From Persebacter sp051009035 (lineage in GTDB: Bacteria; Pseudomonadota; Gammaproteobacteria; Tethybacterales; Persebacteraceae): a stretch of 12,196 nt of DNA. Below, one piece after another: positions 1 through 6,064 of this stretch. Made by a program: the position numbers and the translations under genes. Under the pieces are notes generated by a model. That model saw nothing but the letters and a program-made list of their open reading frames with translations, did not search any database and had not been told where the DNA came from. Every line of letters begins with the position of its first letter. The stretch's first letter is position 1. The stretch is taken from the NCBI GenBank assembly GCA_051009035.1, contig JBPCWY010000049.1, positions 1-12,196 of the forward strand, in the 5' to 3' direction.

Positions 1-967
1 GGCCCTTGGATTCCGTCGGCCGCAGCAAAATGCCGCAATCCGCGCACGGGAGATTGGAGCCCGTGGTGAGAATCTCGCAGTTGACGAGCGCGCGGAACTC
101 ACGGTTTTTGAAGCCGTTAATCAGGGCATCGCGCTCGTCTTTGGGTGTCTTCCCCGTGACCAATCGGGCGTCAACGCCGCGCATTTGCAGCTCTTTCGCC
201 ACCAGTTCGACATGTTTGACGTCGACGCAGAAGATCAGCCACGACTCGCGGTCCTTAGCCAGGGCCATGATCTCAGCCATGGCGTCCTGCACCACCTCGT
301 CCTCCATCATGCGCTCTGAGAGCTCGCCCGGAGACCAGTCGCCCACTGACTTGGCCACACCCTTGAGGTTGGGCTCGACGTCGCCCCGTACGCCAATGAG
401 CGGCGTGAGGAGAACCGCATCAGTGAGTTCGCGGATGCCCACGTCGATCGCCAGGTCGTCGAACCACGTATCCGGCCCATCGTAGAGAAGTCCACCGTCC
501 AGTCGGTACGGCGTCGCGGTCATGCCGATCAACTTGGCGCCTGGACACGCTTCTAAGAGCGTGCGGTAGCGGGAGGGCTTGTTCTTGAGTGGGATACGGT
601 GCGCTTCATCCACGATCACGGCGCTAAACGGGCCGCCGGCCTGCAGGTCAGCCATGCGGTTCACCACCGAGTCAATGCCGGCAAAGACCACCTTGTTGGA
701 CGTGTCGCGCCGGCCCACCCCAGCCGAATAGATACCCACGTCGGCGTCCGGGTGCAGCTCGAGCATCTCGGCTGCGTTGCCGGCCACCAGTTCTTTGCGG
801 TGTGCGGTCACCAACACTCGGCCGTGACCACGGTAGGCTAAGTCGGCTGCTATGAGTGACTTGCCGCCGCCCGTCGCGACTGAGAGGACTGGCGTGTGCC
901 CCGCACGAAGACTCGCGATGCCAGCCGCTACTGCACGAACCTGGTGGGGATGGAGGGTGAGGGTCAT
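1..967 (-). CDS. DEAD/DEAH-box superfamily 2 helicase, 3' end beyond window
   Basis: This is an SF2 helicase of the compact type common in phage replication modules. It is expected to use ATP to unwind or remodel DNA in the cytoplasm. The frame is open from an ATG at 967 to the left edge (322 codons), so the C-terminus is missing. Motifs in order: Walker A ATGGGKS at residues 31-37, motif Ia TAHRKEL at 54-60, Walker B DEAH at 120-123, motif III TATP at 150-153, a second RecA-like domain from about 240, and motif V LTTGSNLP at 300-307. Motif VI (usually QxxGRxxR) would lie just outside the window. The start overlaps the HNH stop as ATGA, and an AAGG sits 7 nt upstream, so translation is probably coupled. 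Helicase identity is firm from the motifs. The exact role (replication, recombination or restriction-like) is inference. Confidence 0.93.
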   Translation of the reverse strand, partial: MTLTLHPHQVRAVAAGIASLRAGHTPVLSVATGGGKSLIAADLAYRGHGRVLVTAHRKELVAGNAAEMLELHPDADVGIYSAGVGRRDTSNKVVFAGIDSVVNRMADLQAGGPFSAVIVDEAHRIPLKNKPSRYRTLLEACPGAKLIGMTATPYRLDGGLLYDGPDTWFDDLAIDVGIRELTDAVLLTPLIGVRGDVEPNLKGVAKSVGDWSPGELSERMMEDEVVQDAMAEIMALAKDRESWLIFCVDVKHVELVAKELQMRGVDARLVTGKTPKDERDALINGFKNREFRALVNCEILTTGSNLPCADCGILLRPTESKG

Positions 968-1260
968 GAGGTGCCTTTTCCAAGATTGCACGCCGCACAG
1001 AGCGTCTGTAAATTGCCAGCATCATTGCCACCACCACGGGCAAGCGGGGTGATGTGATCAACGTGGAGTGGAATCCCCGTACGGTGACACGAACGGCAGG
1101 TATAATGATCACGCGCCAACACTGCGTAACGTAAACCACTGCTAACACTGCGCTTAACCGGTAAAGAGGAACGCACGCCAAGGAACCAGTCTGGATCGTC
1201 CCACTCCTCCACGTAGCGCCCGAGGCCGGGGGTCAGAGACCAGTCAGTCTCATGATTCAT
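964..1260 (-). CDS. HNH endonuclease
   Basis: A 98-aa small HNH nuclease, which would cut DNA using one metal ion in a beta-beta-alpha-metal fold. The C-terminal half carries the signature: zinc-knuckle cysteines C55 and C58 (CRSC), the catalytic stretch HVDHI at 66-70 with D68 and H69, then N83 in GGNDAGN, and a second CxxC at C88/C91 followed by N92. The first 45 residues (rich in W, D and P) are not recognised. I chose ATG 1260 because AGGAG lies 10 nt upstream. GTG 1263 (spacing 7) is also possible, while GTG 1269 is too close to the site. The gene overlaps the upstream ORF by 11 nt and the helicase ATG by 4 nt. In phages such genes are free-standing homing nucleases or packaging-associated nucleases. 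Its position inside an operon with a helicase favours a role in DNA metabolism, but this is not proven. Confidence 0.9.
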   Translation of the reverse strand: MNHETDWSLTPGLGRYVEEWDDPDWFLGVRSSLPVKRSVSSGLRYAVLARDHYTCRSCHRTGIPLHVDHITPLARGGGNDAGNLQTLCAACNLGKGTS

Positions 1261-1672
1261 CACCGTCACACTCCTGATTCAAGAGGCTATTGATTGCTTT
1301 GAGTTCAGCCTCCCTCTCGCTCCAATCGGTCTGCCAATCAAAGATGGTCAAACCAGCCTGAATCCTTGCGTATCGCGCGTCAGACTCATGAAGGATGACG
1401 GCGTTTGTCATGAGCCCATCCCAATGCTTAGCTTCACGAAGATTCGTCAGCCACCAGTAGTCAACGTTCGAATTTGGGAAGACTGCGCGAACCGTGCGTT
1501 CACCTGCATCATCTTCAAAAAGACCCCAACCTGCGATGGGCCTGGTTAGATACGTAGCCGGCTGGACTCCCGATTTCTCGACTTCCTTGTAGGTGCCTTT
1601 AGGGGCCACCTCTTGATAGGCCAGATGCCAACCGGTCACGGGATAGAACTGAACAAGATTGTCATCGTGCAT
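1250..1672 (-). CDS. Hypothetical protein, 140 aa
   Basis: I do not recognise a family. The protein is soluble-looking, tryptophan-rich and acidic at the C-terminus (ending CDGDES), with no signal peptide or membrane segment. The middle contains AVFPNSNVDYWWLTNLREAK, and the last 40 residues look helical (SEREAELKAINSLLNQE). ATG 1672 is chosen because AAGGAGG lies 6-7 nt upstream; a TTG at 1675 is less likely. Its first 11 nt overlap the end of the RHH gene and its last 11 nt overlap the start of the HNH gene. It is therefore the second gene of a translationally coupled four-gene operon, and a function linked to the HNH nuclease or to the RHH regulator is possible but unsupported by motif. 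Confidence 0.8.
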   Translation of the reverse strand: MHDDNLVQFYPVTGWHLAYQEVAPKGTYKEVEKSGVQPATYLTRPIAGWGLFEDDAGERTVRAVFPNSNVDYWWLTNLREAKHWDGLMTNAVILHESDARYARIQAGLTIFDWQTDWSEREAELKAINSLLNQECDGDES

Positions 1673-1841
1673 CAAACCCCTCCTTAATAGCGGCTAGCCG
1701 GTCGTACTCACGAACCGCATCGTCCAAAACCTTCAAGATATACCCATTGAGAGATTGTCTGCCCTCCCTGGCGATGCCCACCACACGAGCGTGTAAATAC
1801 TCATCAATCCGAACGGTTGTTGTAACCGTAGTAGCACCCAT
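1662..1841 (-). CDS. Ribbon-helix-helix (Arc/CopG/HicB-like) regulator, 59 aa
   Basis: A 59-aa protein with the plan of a ribbon-helix-helix DNA-binding protein. The beta strand is TTVTTTVRIDEYLHARV (residues 4-20), helix A runs about 15-26, a turn sits at REGRQSLNG (25-33), and helix B is YILKVLDDAVREYDRL (34-49). The phrase QSLNGYILKVLDDAV closely resembles the C-terminal half of HicB- and Arc-type antitoxin/repressor domains. Such proteins dimerise and put the beta ribbon into the major groove, often at their own promoter. AGGTG lies 5 nt before the ATG at 1841. It is the first gene of the operon leading to HNH and helicase, so autoregulation of that operon is the simplest proposal. It could instead be an antitoxin, with the overlapping 140-aa protein as partner, but no toxin motif is visible. 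Confidence 0.8.
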   Translation of the reverse strand: MGATTVTTTVRIDEYLHARVVGIAREGRQSLNGYILKVLDDAVREYDRLAAIKEGFDAR

Positions 1842-1887
1842 TTGCTCACCTATTCATTCGTGCACTACACTCTAAAACGACACCATA

Positions 1888-1916
1888 ACAATACATTAGT
1901 ATCATATCAGCGTCAA
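1888..1916 (-). promoter_or_regulatory. Sigma-70-like promoter for the RHH-HNH-helicase operon
   Basis: On the minus strand, TTGACG (1916-1911) is followed after exactly 17 nt by TATTGT (1893-1888). Transcription would start near 1881, about 40 nt before the RHH start codon at 1841. Spacing and sequence fit a bacterial housekeeping promoter. It sits beside the repeat-rich region at 1917-2238, so transcription leads away from that region. Confidence 0.6.
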
Positions 1917-2055
1917 CCAAAGGTTCGATTTGTTCACTTTACCCTGGGGTGGACACAGAGATTGGACACAGAAAGAGCCCGTTGGACAGTGCGAGGACAG
2001 TCAGTGGCCACCCATAAACCACTGAATTAAAATGATTTACATAGATTTTACCCCT

Positions 2056-2071
2056 ATTGGACAGTTGGACA
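2056..2071 (-). repeat. Inverted copy of the TGTCCAA double site
   Basis: ATTGGACAGTTGGACA is the reverse complement of 16 of the 17 bases of the double site found at 2147-2163 and 2222-2238. It is followed by CACATGTCC, so GGACA (2067-2071) and TGTCC (2076-2080) also form a small inverted repeat. Its orientation is opposite to the other two copies and faces them across the AT run. Confidence 0.75.
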
Positions 2072-2097
2072 CACATGTCCCCAAAGTTAGTAATCAG

Positions 2098-2133
2098 GTG
2101 TGTGCGTGCATGTGTGCGCGATATATATATATA
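2098..2133. other. Alternating purine-pyrimidine tract plus (AT)n run, possible DNA unwinding element
   Basis: Bases 2098-2120 alternate purine and pyrimidine without a break (GT/GC/AT steps). They are directly followed by an alternating AT run at 2121-2133 with one phase change at the junction. GT/GC alternation is prone to left-handed Z-DNA, and the AT run melts easily. The tract lies centrally between oppositely oriented double sites, where an unwinding element of an origin would be expected. Confidence 0.5.
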
Positions 2134-2146
2134 ATTTCTAGAGACA

Positions 2147-2163
2147 CTGTCCAACTGTCCAAT
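2147..2163 (+). repeat. 17-bp double iteron, copy 1
   Basis: CTGTCCAACTGTCCAAT is two tandem 8-bp units CTGTCCAA plus T. It is identical, base for base, to 2222-2238. The 75-bp distance between the two copies is about seven helical turns. Confidence 0.8.
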
Positions 2164-2193
2164 ACCTCGCACGTGGCTGATTTTTTTGGCGCG

Positions 2194-2223
2194 AGCCCCT
2201 GGACAGTGCAGTGTCCAGGGGCT
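2194..2223. repeat. Perfect 12-bp inverted repeat, 6-nt loop
   Basis: AGCCCCTGGACA (2194-2205) pairs perfectly with TGTCCAGGGGCT (2212-2223) around the loop GTGCAG. The inner half of each arm carries the GGACA/TGTCC core of the neighbouring iterons. The only T-run (2181-2187) precedes the hairpin on the plus strand and would read as A's on the minus strand, so neither strand shows a classic terminator. The right arm overlaps the first two bases of the iteron at 2222. Confidence 0.75.
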
Positions 2224-2238
2224 GTCCAACTGTCCAAT
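2222..2238 (+). repeat. 17-bp double iteron, copy 2, touching the primase stop codon
   Basis: This is a second perfect copy of CTGTCCAACTGTCCAAT. Its last base, T2238, is also the first base of TCA, the complement of the primase TGA stop. The repeat array therefore begins exactly where the primase gene ends. Confidence 0.8.
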
Positions 2239-4685
2239 CAAGCTTGGCAGTGCTCGCAACACGCCACTGGATTTTTGTCTCTATTTGGCCCACATGGTAT
2301 GGGTTCGACGCGGTGCCACAAGCGCACACCGTACAACTTTTTATTTTCCCAACCTGCTTGCCGCAGGGCTCGGAAGGCCTCAAATTTGTGTCGTTCCCAG
2401 TCTTTGGCGTCCAGACCGAGGTAGCCCTTTAAAACCGTTTCGTGACTGACCCAGTTACAGCAGGGTAATCGGTCTTTCCAAACAACCCGTGGATTTTGTA
2501 GAAACAGATTTAACGGATCCACATGCGTGCTGACATGCTGACGTTCTTTCCGTCTTAATGCGAGTAAAGCTCTGATATCCCCTGGCTCCTCCCAGTACTT
2601 GGGTGCTTTTTCGAGAATCACAAGGCCTTCCGCAAAGAGCTGATCGCGAACGGCTGCGAGCCCTTCCAGGTCAAACTCACCCGTTTTTATCGGGTTAAAC
2701 CGCGTATTGCCGGTCTCTCCTGCCAGGTACTGGCTGTCATTAGTGGAACCGATAAAAATGGTGCGTCGCTCGGGGTGCTGCGGCTTGTTACTGTGTTTGT
2801 AGAAGAACGTATCAACCTGCAGCGTCAGGAAGGCCTTGAGGCTCTCATCTCCTGTTTTGCGAAAACTGGCGAGTTCAGGGAATTCCAGTACCCATTTACC
2901 CGGCATCGACATCGACGCTTCGCGCGAATCCATCGCTTTATCGAACGTTCCCGACCATGGGTGTCCCAGAATGCGAATGGCCTGGCTCTTACCCGTGTTT
3001 TCAGGACCTTCAAAGACCACGACAACTCTAGCCACACAGCCTGGATTAAGGGCACGGGAAAGCATCTGTAGAATAAGAAGTCGACCCACAAAGGCATCCG
3101 CGTCTTTCGAGAGTTTTTCATCTTCACCCTCTCTACCGACGATGGCACCCGTATAGACGTTCAACCAGGTGTCAAGTCGTTTCACCCCATCCCAAGCGGG
3201 TACGGATTTGATGAACGACTGGAGCGTGTCAATAGGGCGTGTCTGTGAAACGGCAATCAGCGCTTTTTCTTTCGGAACCCGCGCGTTTCCTCCGAAATAC
3301 CACGGTTCGCGGGCAAACCATGGAGTCAAGTTCGTTACCAAGTCCTCGCTGAATACGTCTCCTTGGTAGATAGGGGCGTGAAAGAAAGCATCGAACTTCA
3401 GATGTTCCTGGAAATGCGGGTGATGATCGAATATGCTTATGTAGTTGGCCTCGTTTTCAAGCGGATCGCCATAGCGATTAACTTGAAGTGGCCAACCGGC
3501 GAGCTGTGGGAACTGAGCGGTTTTGTCTGTGGTGATGGGTCGTTTGACGGGAGTCGGTTTGGTATAGCCCGACGGGTAGTGGTCTTCGATATCACGTAGA
3601 AACGCCTGCGTGCCGCCAAACAACGCCGCTTTGCGTACAAGATTGTGGACAGGAGACTCGTACACGCGTTCAGCCAGTAGGGAACCCAGGTAGGGCATGA
3701 GGCCGTCGTCTTTAGCAGTTTCGGCCCAGTCTTTGCGCTTCGCTGCGCGCTCAACCGCTCTCCAAGCGATCTCGAGCTCACTGCCGCCTTTGCCCGTCTC
3801 TTCGGAGATGATTTGATCAACCTCCGCTTTGGAGTCTCTTGTTGGTGCAGGCTCCGTCCCATTGTTTGTGGCCGTAACCGAGACATCAGGTGCTACTGGT
3901 GTCTCGGGTTCATACCGGGCGACACTTCCAGCTATCCTCTCTAGATCGCGTTGTTCGAGTGGTGGGCGACACCGGTCTTCGTTCGCCACCTCTAACAAGG
4001 CCAGCATTTCCCTTGCTGTCCAGCCACGCTTTCGCATCGTGCCAGCCATTGAAACGAGCGTCGCTTCTCGCTCACCCTCAGGGATGATGTCGGGAATGGG
4101 TGGTGCCGGCCCCCGTGCCTTGACGAGAGCCAAGTCAAGCAGCCACGCCGGCAGATCGGCGAGCGGTGTTTCCTCACCGTGCGTCCAGTCAATTTCGAAC
4201 TTATAGGTGCGACCACCCGGGTAGTTCGAAGGCGGTACCACGACGTATCCTCCGTTCGCCCTGGTATCAATCCCACTACCGAGCTGACCCGCCGTATTTC
4301 GCAAATCGATAGTCGGTGGCATGACAAACCAGTAATGTCGACCGCCACTCCCGGTGATCACGACCCGTGTGTCCGGTAGATCATCGTGTGTGCGTTCAAG
4401 TGCAGCCAATGAAAGGTCACCCCCGGTAGCGATATCGATATCGAGAGCAAAAATACCATTCGTGTGCCCGGTTGGCATCCCCAAACCATTGAAATAATTA
4501 AGGGTGACCCATGATTCAATGGCGCTGAAGGTCGTCGTTGCCTCACGACCCCAGTCAACAAGAGGTTTTTTGTTGACCTTACCAGGTCGTTCAGAATCGG
4601 GGTGAATATGGACAGGAAATACCGTGATACCGCGTTCGGCATAGGCAAGTGCTGCGGACACTAAGTCATGCTTGGATGTGGTCAT
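2238..4685 (-). CDS. Bifunctional primase-polymerase / VirE-type replicative helicase
   Basis: An 815-aa replication protein expected to make primers and unwind DNA. Residues about 5-190 form a Prim-Pol domain: acidic motif DIDI at 82-85, SGGRHYWF at 113-120 and GIDTRANGGYVVVPPS at 138-153. Residues about 202-259 resemble a PriCT-1 primase C-terminal domain (GTMRKRGWTAREML). Residues about 486-700 match the VirE/D5-like SF3-type ATPase: Walker A GPENTGKS at 560-567, Walker B WVLEFPE at 598-604, sensor STND at 647-650 and a candidate arginine finger R662 in GNTRF. The last 20 residues contain C798, C809, C810 and C813, a possible zinc site. ATG 4685 is chosen because AGGAG lies 5 nt upstream; a start at 4733 would add 16 residues without a comparable site. 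Its stop touches the iteron array at 2238, consistent with an initiator acting on a neighbouring origin, though that link is inference. Confidence 0.93.
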   Translation of the reverse strand: MTTSKHDLVSAALAYAERGITVFPVHIHPDSERPGKVNKKPLVDWGREATTTFSAIESWVTLNYFNGLGMPTGHTNGIFALDIDIATGGDLSLAALERTHDDLPDTRVVITGSGGRHYWFVMPPTIDLRNTAGQLGSGIDTRANGGYVVVPPSNYPGGRTYKFEIDWTHGEETPLADLPAWLLDLALVKARGPAPPIPDIIPEGEREATLVSMAGTMRKRGWTAREMLALLEVANEDRCRPPLEQRDLERIAGSVARYEPETPVAPDVSVTATNNGTEPAPTRDSKAEVDQIISEETGKGGSELEIAWRAVERAAKRKDWAETAKDDGLMPYLGSLLAERVYESPVHNLVRKAALFGGTQAFLRDIEDHYPSGYTKPTPVKRPITTDKTAQFPQLAGWPLQVNRYGDPLENEANYISIFDHHPHFQEHLKFDAFFHAPIYQGDVFSEDLVTNLTPWFAREPWYFGGNARVPKEKALIAVSQTRPIDTLQSFIKSVPAWDGVKRLDTWLNVYTGAIVGREGEDEKLSKDADAFVGRLLILQMLSRALNPGCVARVVVVFEGPENTGKSQAIRILGHPWSGTFDKAMDSREASMSMPGKWVLEFPELASFRKTGDESLKAFLTLQVDTFFYKHSNKPQHPERRTIFIGSTNDSQYLAGETGNTRFNPIKTGEFDLEGLAAVRDQLFAEGLVILEKAPKYWEEPGDIRALLALRRKERQHVSTHVDPLNLFLQNPRVVWKDRLPCCNWVSHETVLKGYLGLDAKDWERHKFEAFRALRQAGWENKKLYGVRLWHRVEPIPCGPNRDKNPVACCEHCQA

Positions 4686-4849
4686 CGTGTCTCCTACAAG
4701 GATAGGAGCACGACACGTGGAGAGTGCACCCATCCCAGTTCAGGGTGAAAGGTCCCAGTTTGTGAGGAGGGCGGGAAGTGTCGGTACTGGGGGCCGAACG
4801 GGGGAGCTACCCCCTCACTTCCCTTTCGAATGGTACACCGACAACCAGA
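4686..4849 (-). promoter_or_regulatory. Leader region of the primase gene with 20-bp-spaced repeats and hairpin
   Basis: No gene is visible in these 164 nt. Read on the plus strand, TCCCAGTT occurs at 4733-4740 and again at 4753-4760, exactly 20 bp apart (two helical turns), which suggests a pair of operator sites. A short GC-rich inverted repeat with AGCT at its centre lies near 4800-4815. On the minus strand it would form a small hairpin in the primase leader. No clear promoter hexamers were found here, so the primase may be read through from the promoter at 5245-5273. Confidence 0.35.
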
Positions 4850-5056
4850 TTACTCGGCGTGCGCCCGGTCGTCAAGCGCTTCCATCAGCGCCTGAATCTC
4901 GGCGAGATAAGCCTCCCTCTCGCTTGGTGTAAGGGTGCCGGCAAAAAGCTTGTACAAGAGGTGGGCAAGGCCTCTGATGGCGACATTACTGTTACCCCTC
5001 CTCTCACCCGCGCCTCCGGCGGCCCGGGTGCTTAACCTCGATGCCGCGCCGCACAC
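4850..5056 (-). CDS. Small hypothetical protein with unresolved start (possible frameshift)
   Basis: The C-terminal 44 residues look genuinely coding: VAIRGLAHLLYKLFAGTLTP, then a helical SEREAYLAEIQALMEALDD. In this frame the only early start is a GTG at 5056. That would overlap the preceding gene by 53 nt, gives a low-complexity N-terminus (STRAAGGAGERRG) and has no well-placed ribosome site. A strong GAGAGGAGGGG site directly after the upstream stop (5004) points instead to ATG 4986. That ATG is in another frame, which closes after 33 codons at 4885. Either a one-base error or frameshift joins ATG 4986 to the coding frame, or translation starts unusually. No family is recognised. It lies between an RHH-like gene and the primase. 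Confidence 0.4.
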   Translation of the reverse strand: MCGAASRLSTRAAGGAGERRGNSNVAIRGLAHLLYKLFAGTLTPSEREAYLAEIQALMEALDDRAHAE

Positions 5057-5201
5057 ACGCCTCAGACACCAGTTCCGCGAACACCTCTTGCAGGGTCATC
5101 CGGTGTACGTAGGCGTAATCTTTGAGCGCCAGCCACTCCCGCTTCGTCTTCGCCGTGCAGTAGACCGCGATCGGCTTACTCGTCTTTTTGACGCCTTTCA
5201 T
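5004..5201 (-). CDS. Small putative DNA-binding protein, RHH-like, 65 aa
   Basis: A 65-aa basic protein. PIAVYCTAKTKREWLALKDY (residues 10-29) could be the ribbon and first helix, and RMTLQEVFAELVSEACVRRG (34-53) the turn and second helix of a ribbon-helix-helix fold. The tail is very basic (HPGRRRRG). The phrase MTLQEVFAELVSEA matches the usual shape of RHH helix B, but the signature is weaker than in the 59-aa protein at 1662-1841. ATG 5201 has AAGGAGG 9 nt upstream. It is the first gene of the leftward unit that continues to the primase, and it faces the exonuclease gene across a 92-nt promoter region. A repressor of that region is a reasonable but untested role. Confidence 0.7.
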   Translation of the reverse strand: MKGVKKTSKPIAVYCTAKTKREWLALKDYAYVHRMTLQEVFAELVSEACVRRGIEVKHPGRRRRG

Positions 5202-5219
5202 ATCGCTATCCCTCCTTTG

Positions 5220-5248
5220 TTGACAAATCGATCCAGACGATATAAAGT
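5220..5248 (+). promoter_or_regulatory. Rightward sigma-70-like promoter
   Basis: TTGACA (5220-5225) is followed after 17 nt by TAAAGT (5243-5248); TATAAA at 5241-5246 gives a 15-nt spacer. It would transcribe the exonuclease and recombination genes from 5294. Confidence 0.55.
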
Positions 5249-5273
5249 TAGATTAATATGAATTTAATGTCAA
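5245..5273 (-). promoter_or_regulatory. Leftward sigma-70-like promoter overlapping the rightward one
   Basis: On the minus strand TTGACA (5273-5268) is followed after 17 nt by TAACTT (5250-5245). Its -10 region overlaps that of the rightward promoter. The two -35 boxes form an inverted repeat, GTTGACA (5219-5225) and TGTCAAC (5268-5274). Polymerases could not occupy both at once, so this looks like a switch between the primase and recombination units. Confidence 0.5.
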
Positions 5274-5293
5274 CCTAAGCAAGGAACAAAGAC

Positions 5294-6016
5294 ATGTTTG
5301 AGGGCGAACGGATTGCGGTGTTGGACTGTGAGATCGAGCACTCGCCAGATGACCTGGCGACGGGTTGGTCGAACAAGGCGGCGCTCGGGCTCAGTGTGGG
5401 CGCGTACCACGACTACCGCACGGGCTCAGTGACCGTATTTGACCGGGCGGGCATTGTCGCCACCATGGCGCATTTTCTCATCCCTGACTACCTCATCGTG
5501 AGTTTCAACGGCATCTCGTTTGACGGCCCGCTCATGCGAGGGATTGTCAGAAGGGAGGCGGCGGCGGACGGTTCGTTAAACCCACTGGAACGAGGTAACC
5601 GAGAACACATCTGCGACAGCTTCAAAGCCCTGATGGCTGGCTCGTACGACATCTTGGCCGAGATTTGGCGGGCGGACCCGGATAGTAAGTTCGTGAAGGG
5701 CCTCAACGGTTTGGATGCGATCTTGAAGGCGAACGACCTTCCGCCCAAGACCGGCGACGGCGCCCTCGCCCCCAAACTATGGCAAGAGGGCAAGCGCGAC
5801 GAGGTGATTCAGTACTGCAAAGACGACGTTGAGCGTACGCGTCAACTTTTCGAACTCGTTTGTAAACACCAGGGCCTGGTCAGGCGAACCGGGGGGAGGG
5901 ACGTCTTCATCCCCTACCTGAACGACAATCTTGACCTCGTGGGTCCGCAAAGCCAAGCCGAGCAGCTTCCCCTAGTGCCCCCGCCGCCATATGAAGGGGA
6001 TGACATTCCGTTATAA
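5294..6016 (+). CDS. DEDDy 3'-5' exonuclease (RNase H-like fold)
   Basis: A 240-aa predicted 3'-5' exonuclease of the DnaQ/PolB-exonuclease or YprB-like type, removing nucleotides from DNA or RNA ends. ExoI is VLDCEIE with D11 and E13. ExoII is SFNGISFDGPL at 70-80 with N72 and D77. D108 lies in CDSF. ExoIII is YCKDDVERT with Y174 and D178, the Y-x3-D pattern of the DEDDy class. The stretch LPPKTGDGALAPKLWQEGKR (149-168) before ExoIII is typical of phage members. The C-terminus is proline-rich and acidic. There is no polymerase domain. AAGGA lies 8 nt before the ATG. It is the first gene of the rightward unit, directly before the putative annealing protein, so end resection during recombination is likely. 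Proofreading for a separate polymerase is the alternative. Confidence 0.85.
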   Translation: MFEGERIAVLDCEIEHSPDDLATGWSNKAALGLSVGAYHDYRTGSVTVFDRAGIVATMAHFLIPDYLIVSFNGISFDGPLMRGIVRREAAADGSLNPLERGNREHICDSFKALMAGSYDILAEIWRADPDSKFVKGLNGLDAILKANDLPPKTGDGALAPKLWQEGKRDEVIQYCKDDVERTRQLFELVCKHQGLVRRTGGRDVFIPYLNDNLDLVGPQSQAEQLPLVPPPPYEGDDIPL

Positions 6017-6064
6017 TTGTTACAAGCAACTCATAAGCAAATGACTAATAGAAGGATCAGTTAA

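Larger units (their letters stand above)
1917..2237. other. Non-coding repeat region, candidate replication origin
   Basis: No convincing gene lies between the RHH start (1841) and the primase stop (2238). The stretch is full of the half-site TTGGACA or its complement TGTCCAA. Single sites are at about 1950-1959, 1963-1972, 1982-1989 and 1995-2000. Double sites are at 2056-2071, 2147-2163 and 2222-2238. A 7-bp stem TCAGTGG/CCACTGA (2001-2007, 2019-2025) and a 12-bp perfect hairpin (2194-2223) lie among them. An alternating purine-pyrimidine tract followed by an AT run (2098-2133) lies between the inverted double sites. Iterons, an easily melted AT run and hairpins next to a primase-helicase gene are the usual parts of a replication origin. 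Operator function is the main alternative. Confidence 0.6.

Noticed and set aside
672..1181. Long minus-strand open frame opposite/over the helicase and HNH genes
   Set aside because: It is out of frame with the motif-bearing helicase and HNH proteins, and its translation is low-complexity and rich in R, S and P.
1250..1841. Toxin-antitoxin pair (RHH antitoxin plus 140-aa toxin)
   Set aside because: The gene order fits, but the 140-aa protein shows no RelE, HicA, Fic, PIN or other toxin motif; kept only as an alternative.
2194..2223. Rho-independent terminator for the leftward or rightward direction
   Set aside because: The hairpin is strong, but the T-run lies before it on the plus strand and becomes A's on the minus strand.
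1950..2238. CRISPR-like array of short repeats
   Set aside because: Units are 8-17 bp, irregularly spaced and in both orientations, with no uniform spacers and no cas genes.
2032..2449. Plus-strand open frames across the repeat region and the primase 3' end
   Set aside because: They read iteron repeats and the complement of the primase gene, have no ribosome sites and show no protein-like pattern.
4887..4986. 33-codon peptide from ATG 4986
   Set aside because: It has a good ribosome site, but the translation is proline/serine/arginine-rich with no structure; the overlapping frame looks coding instead.
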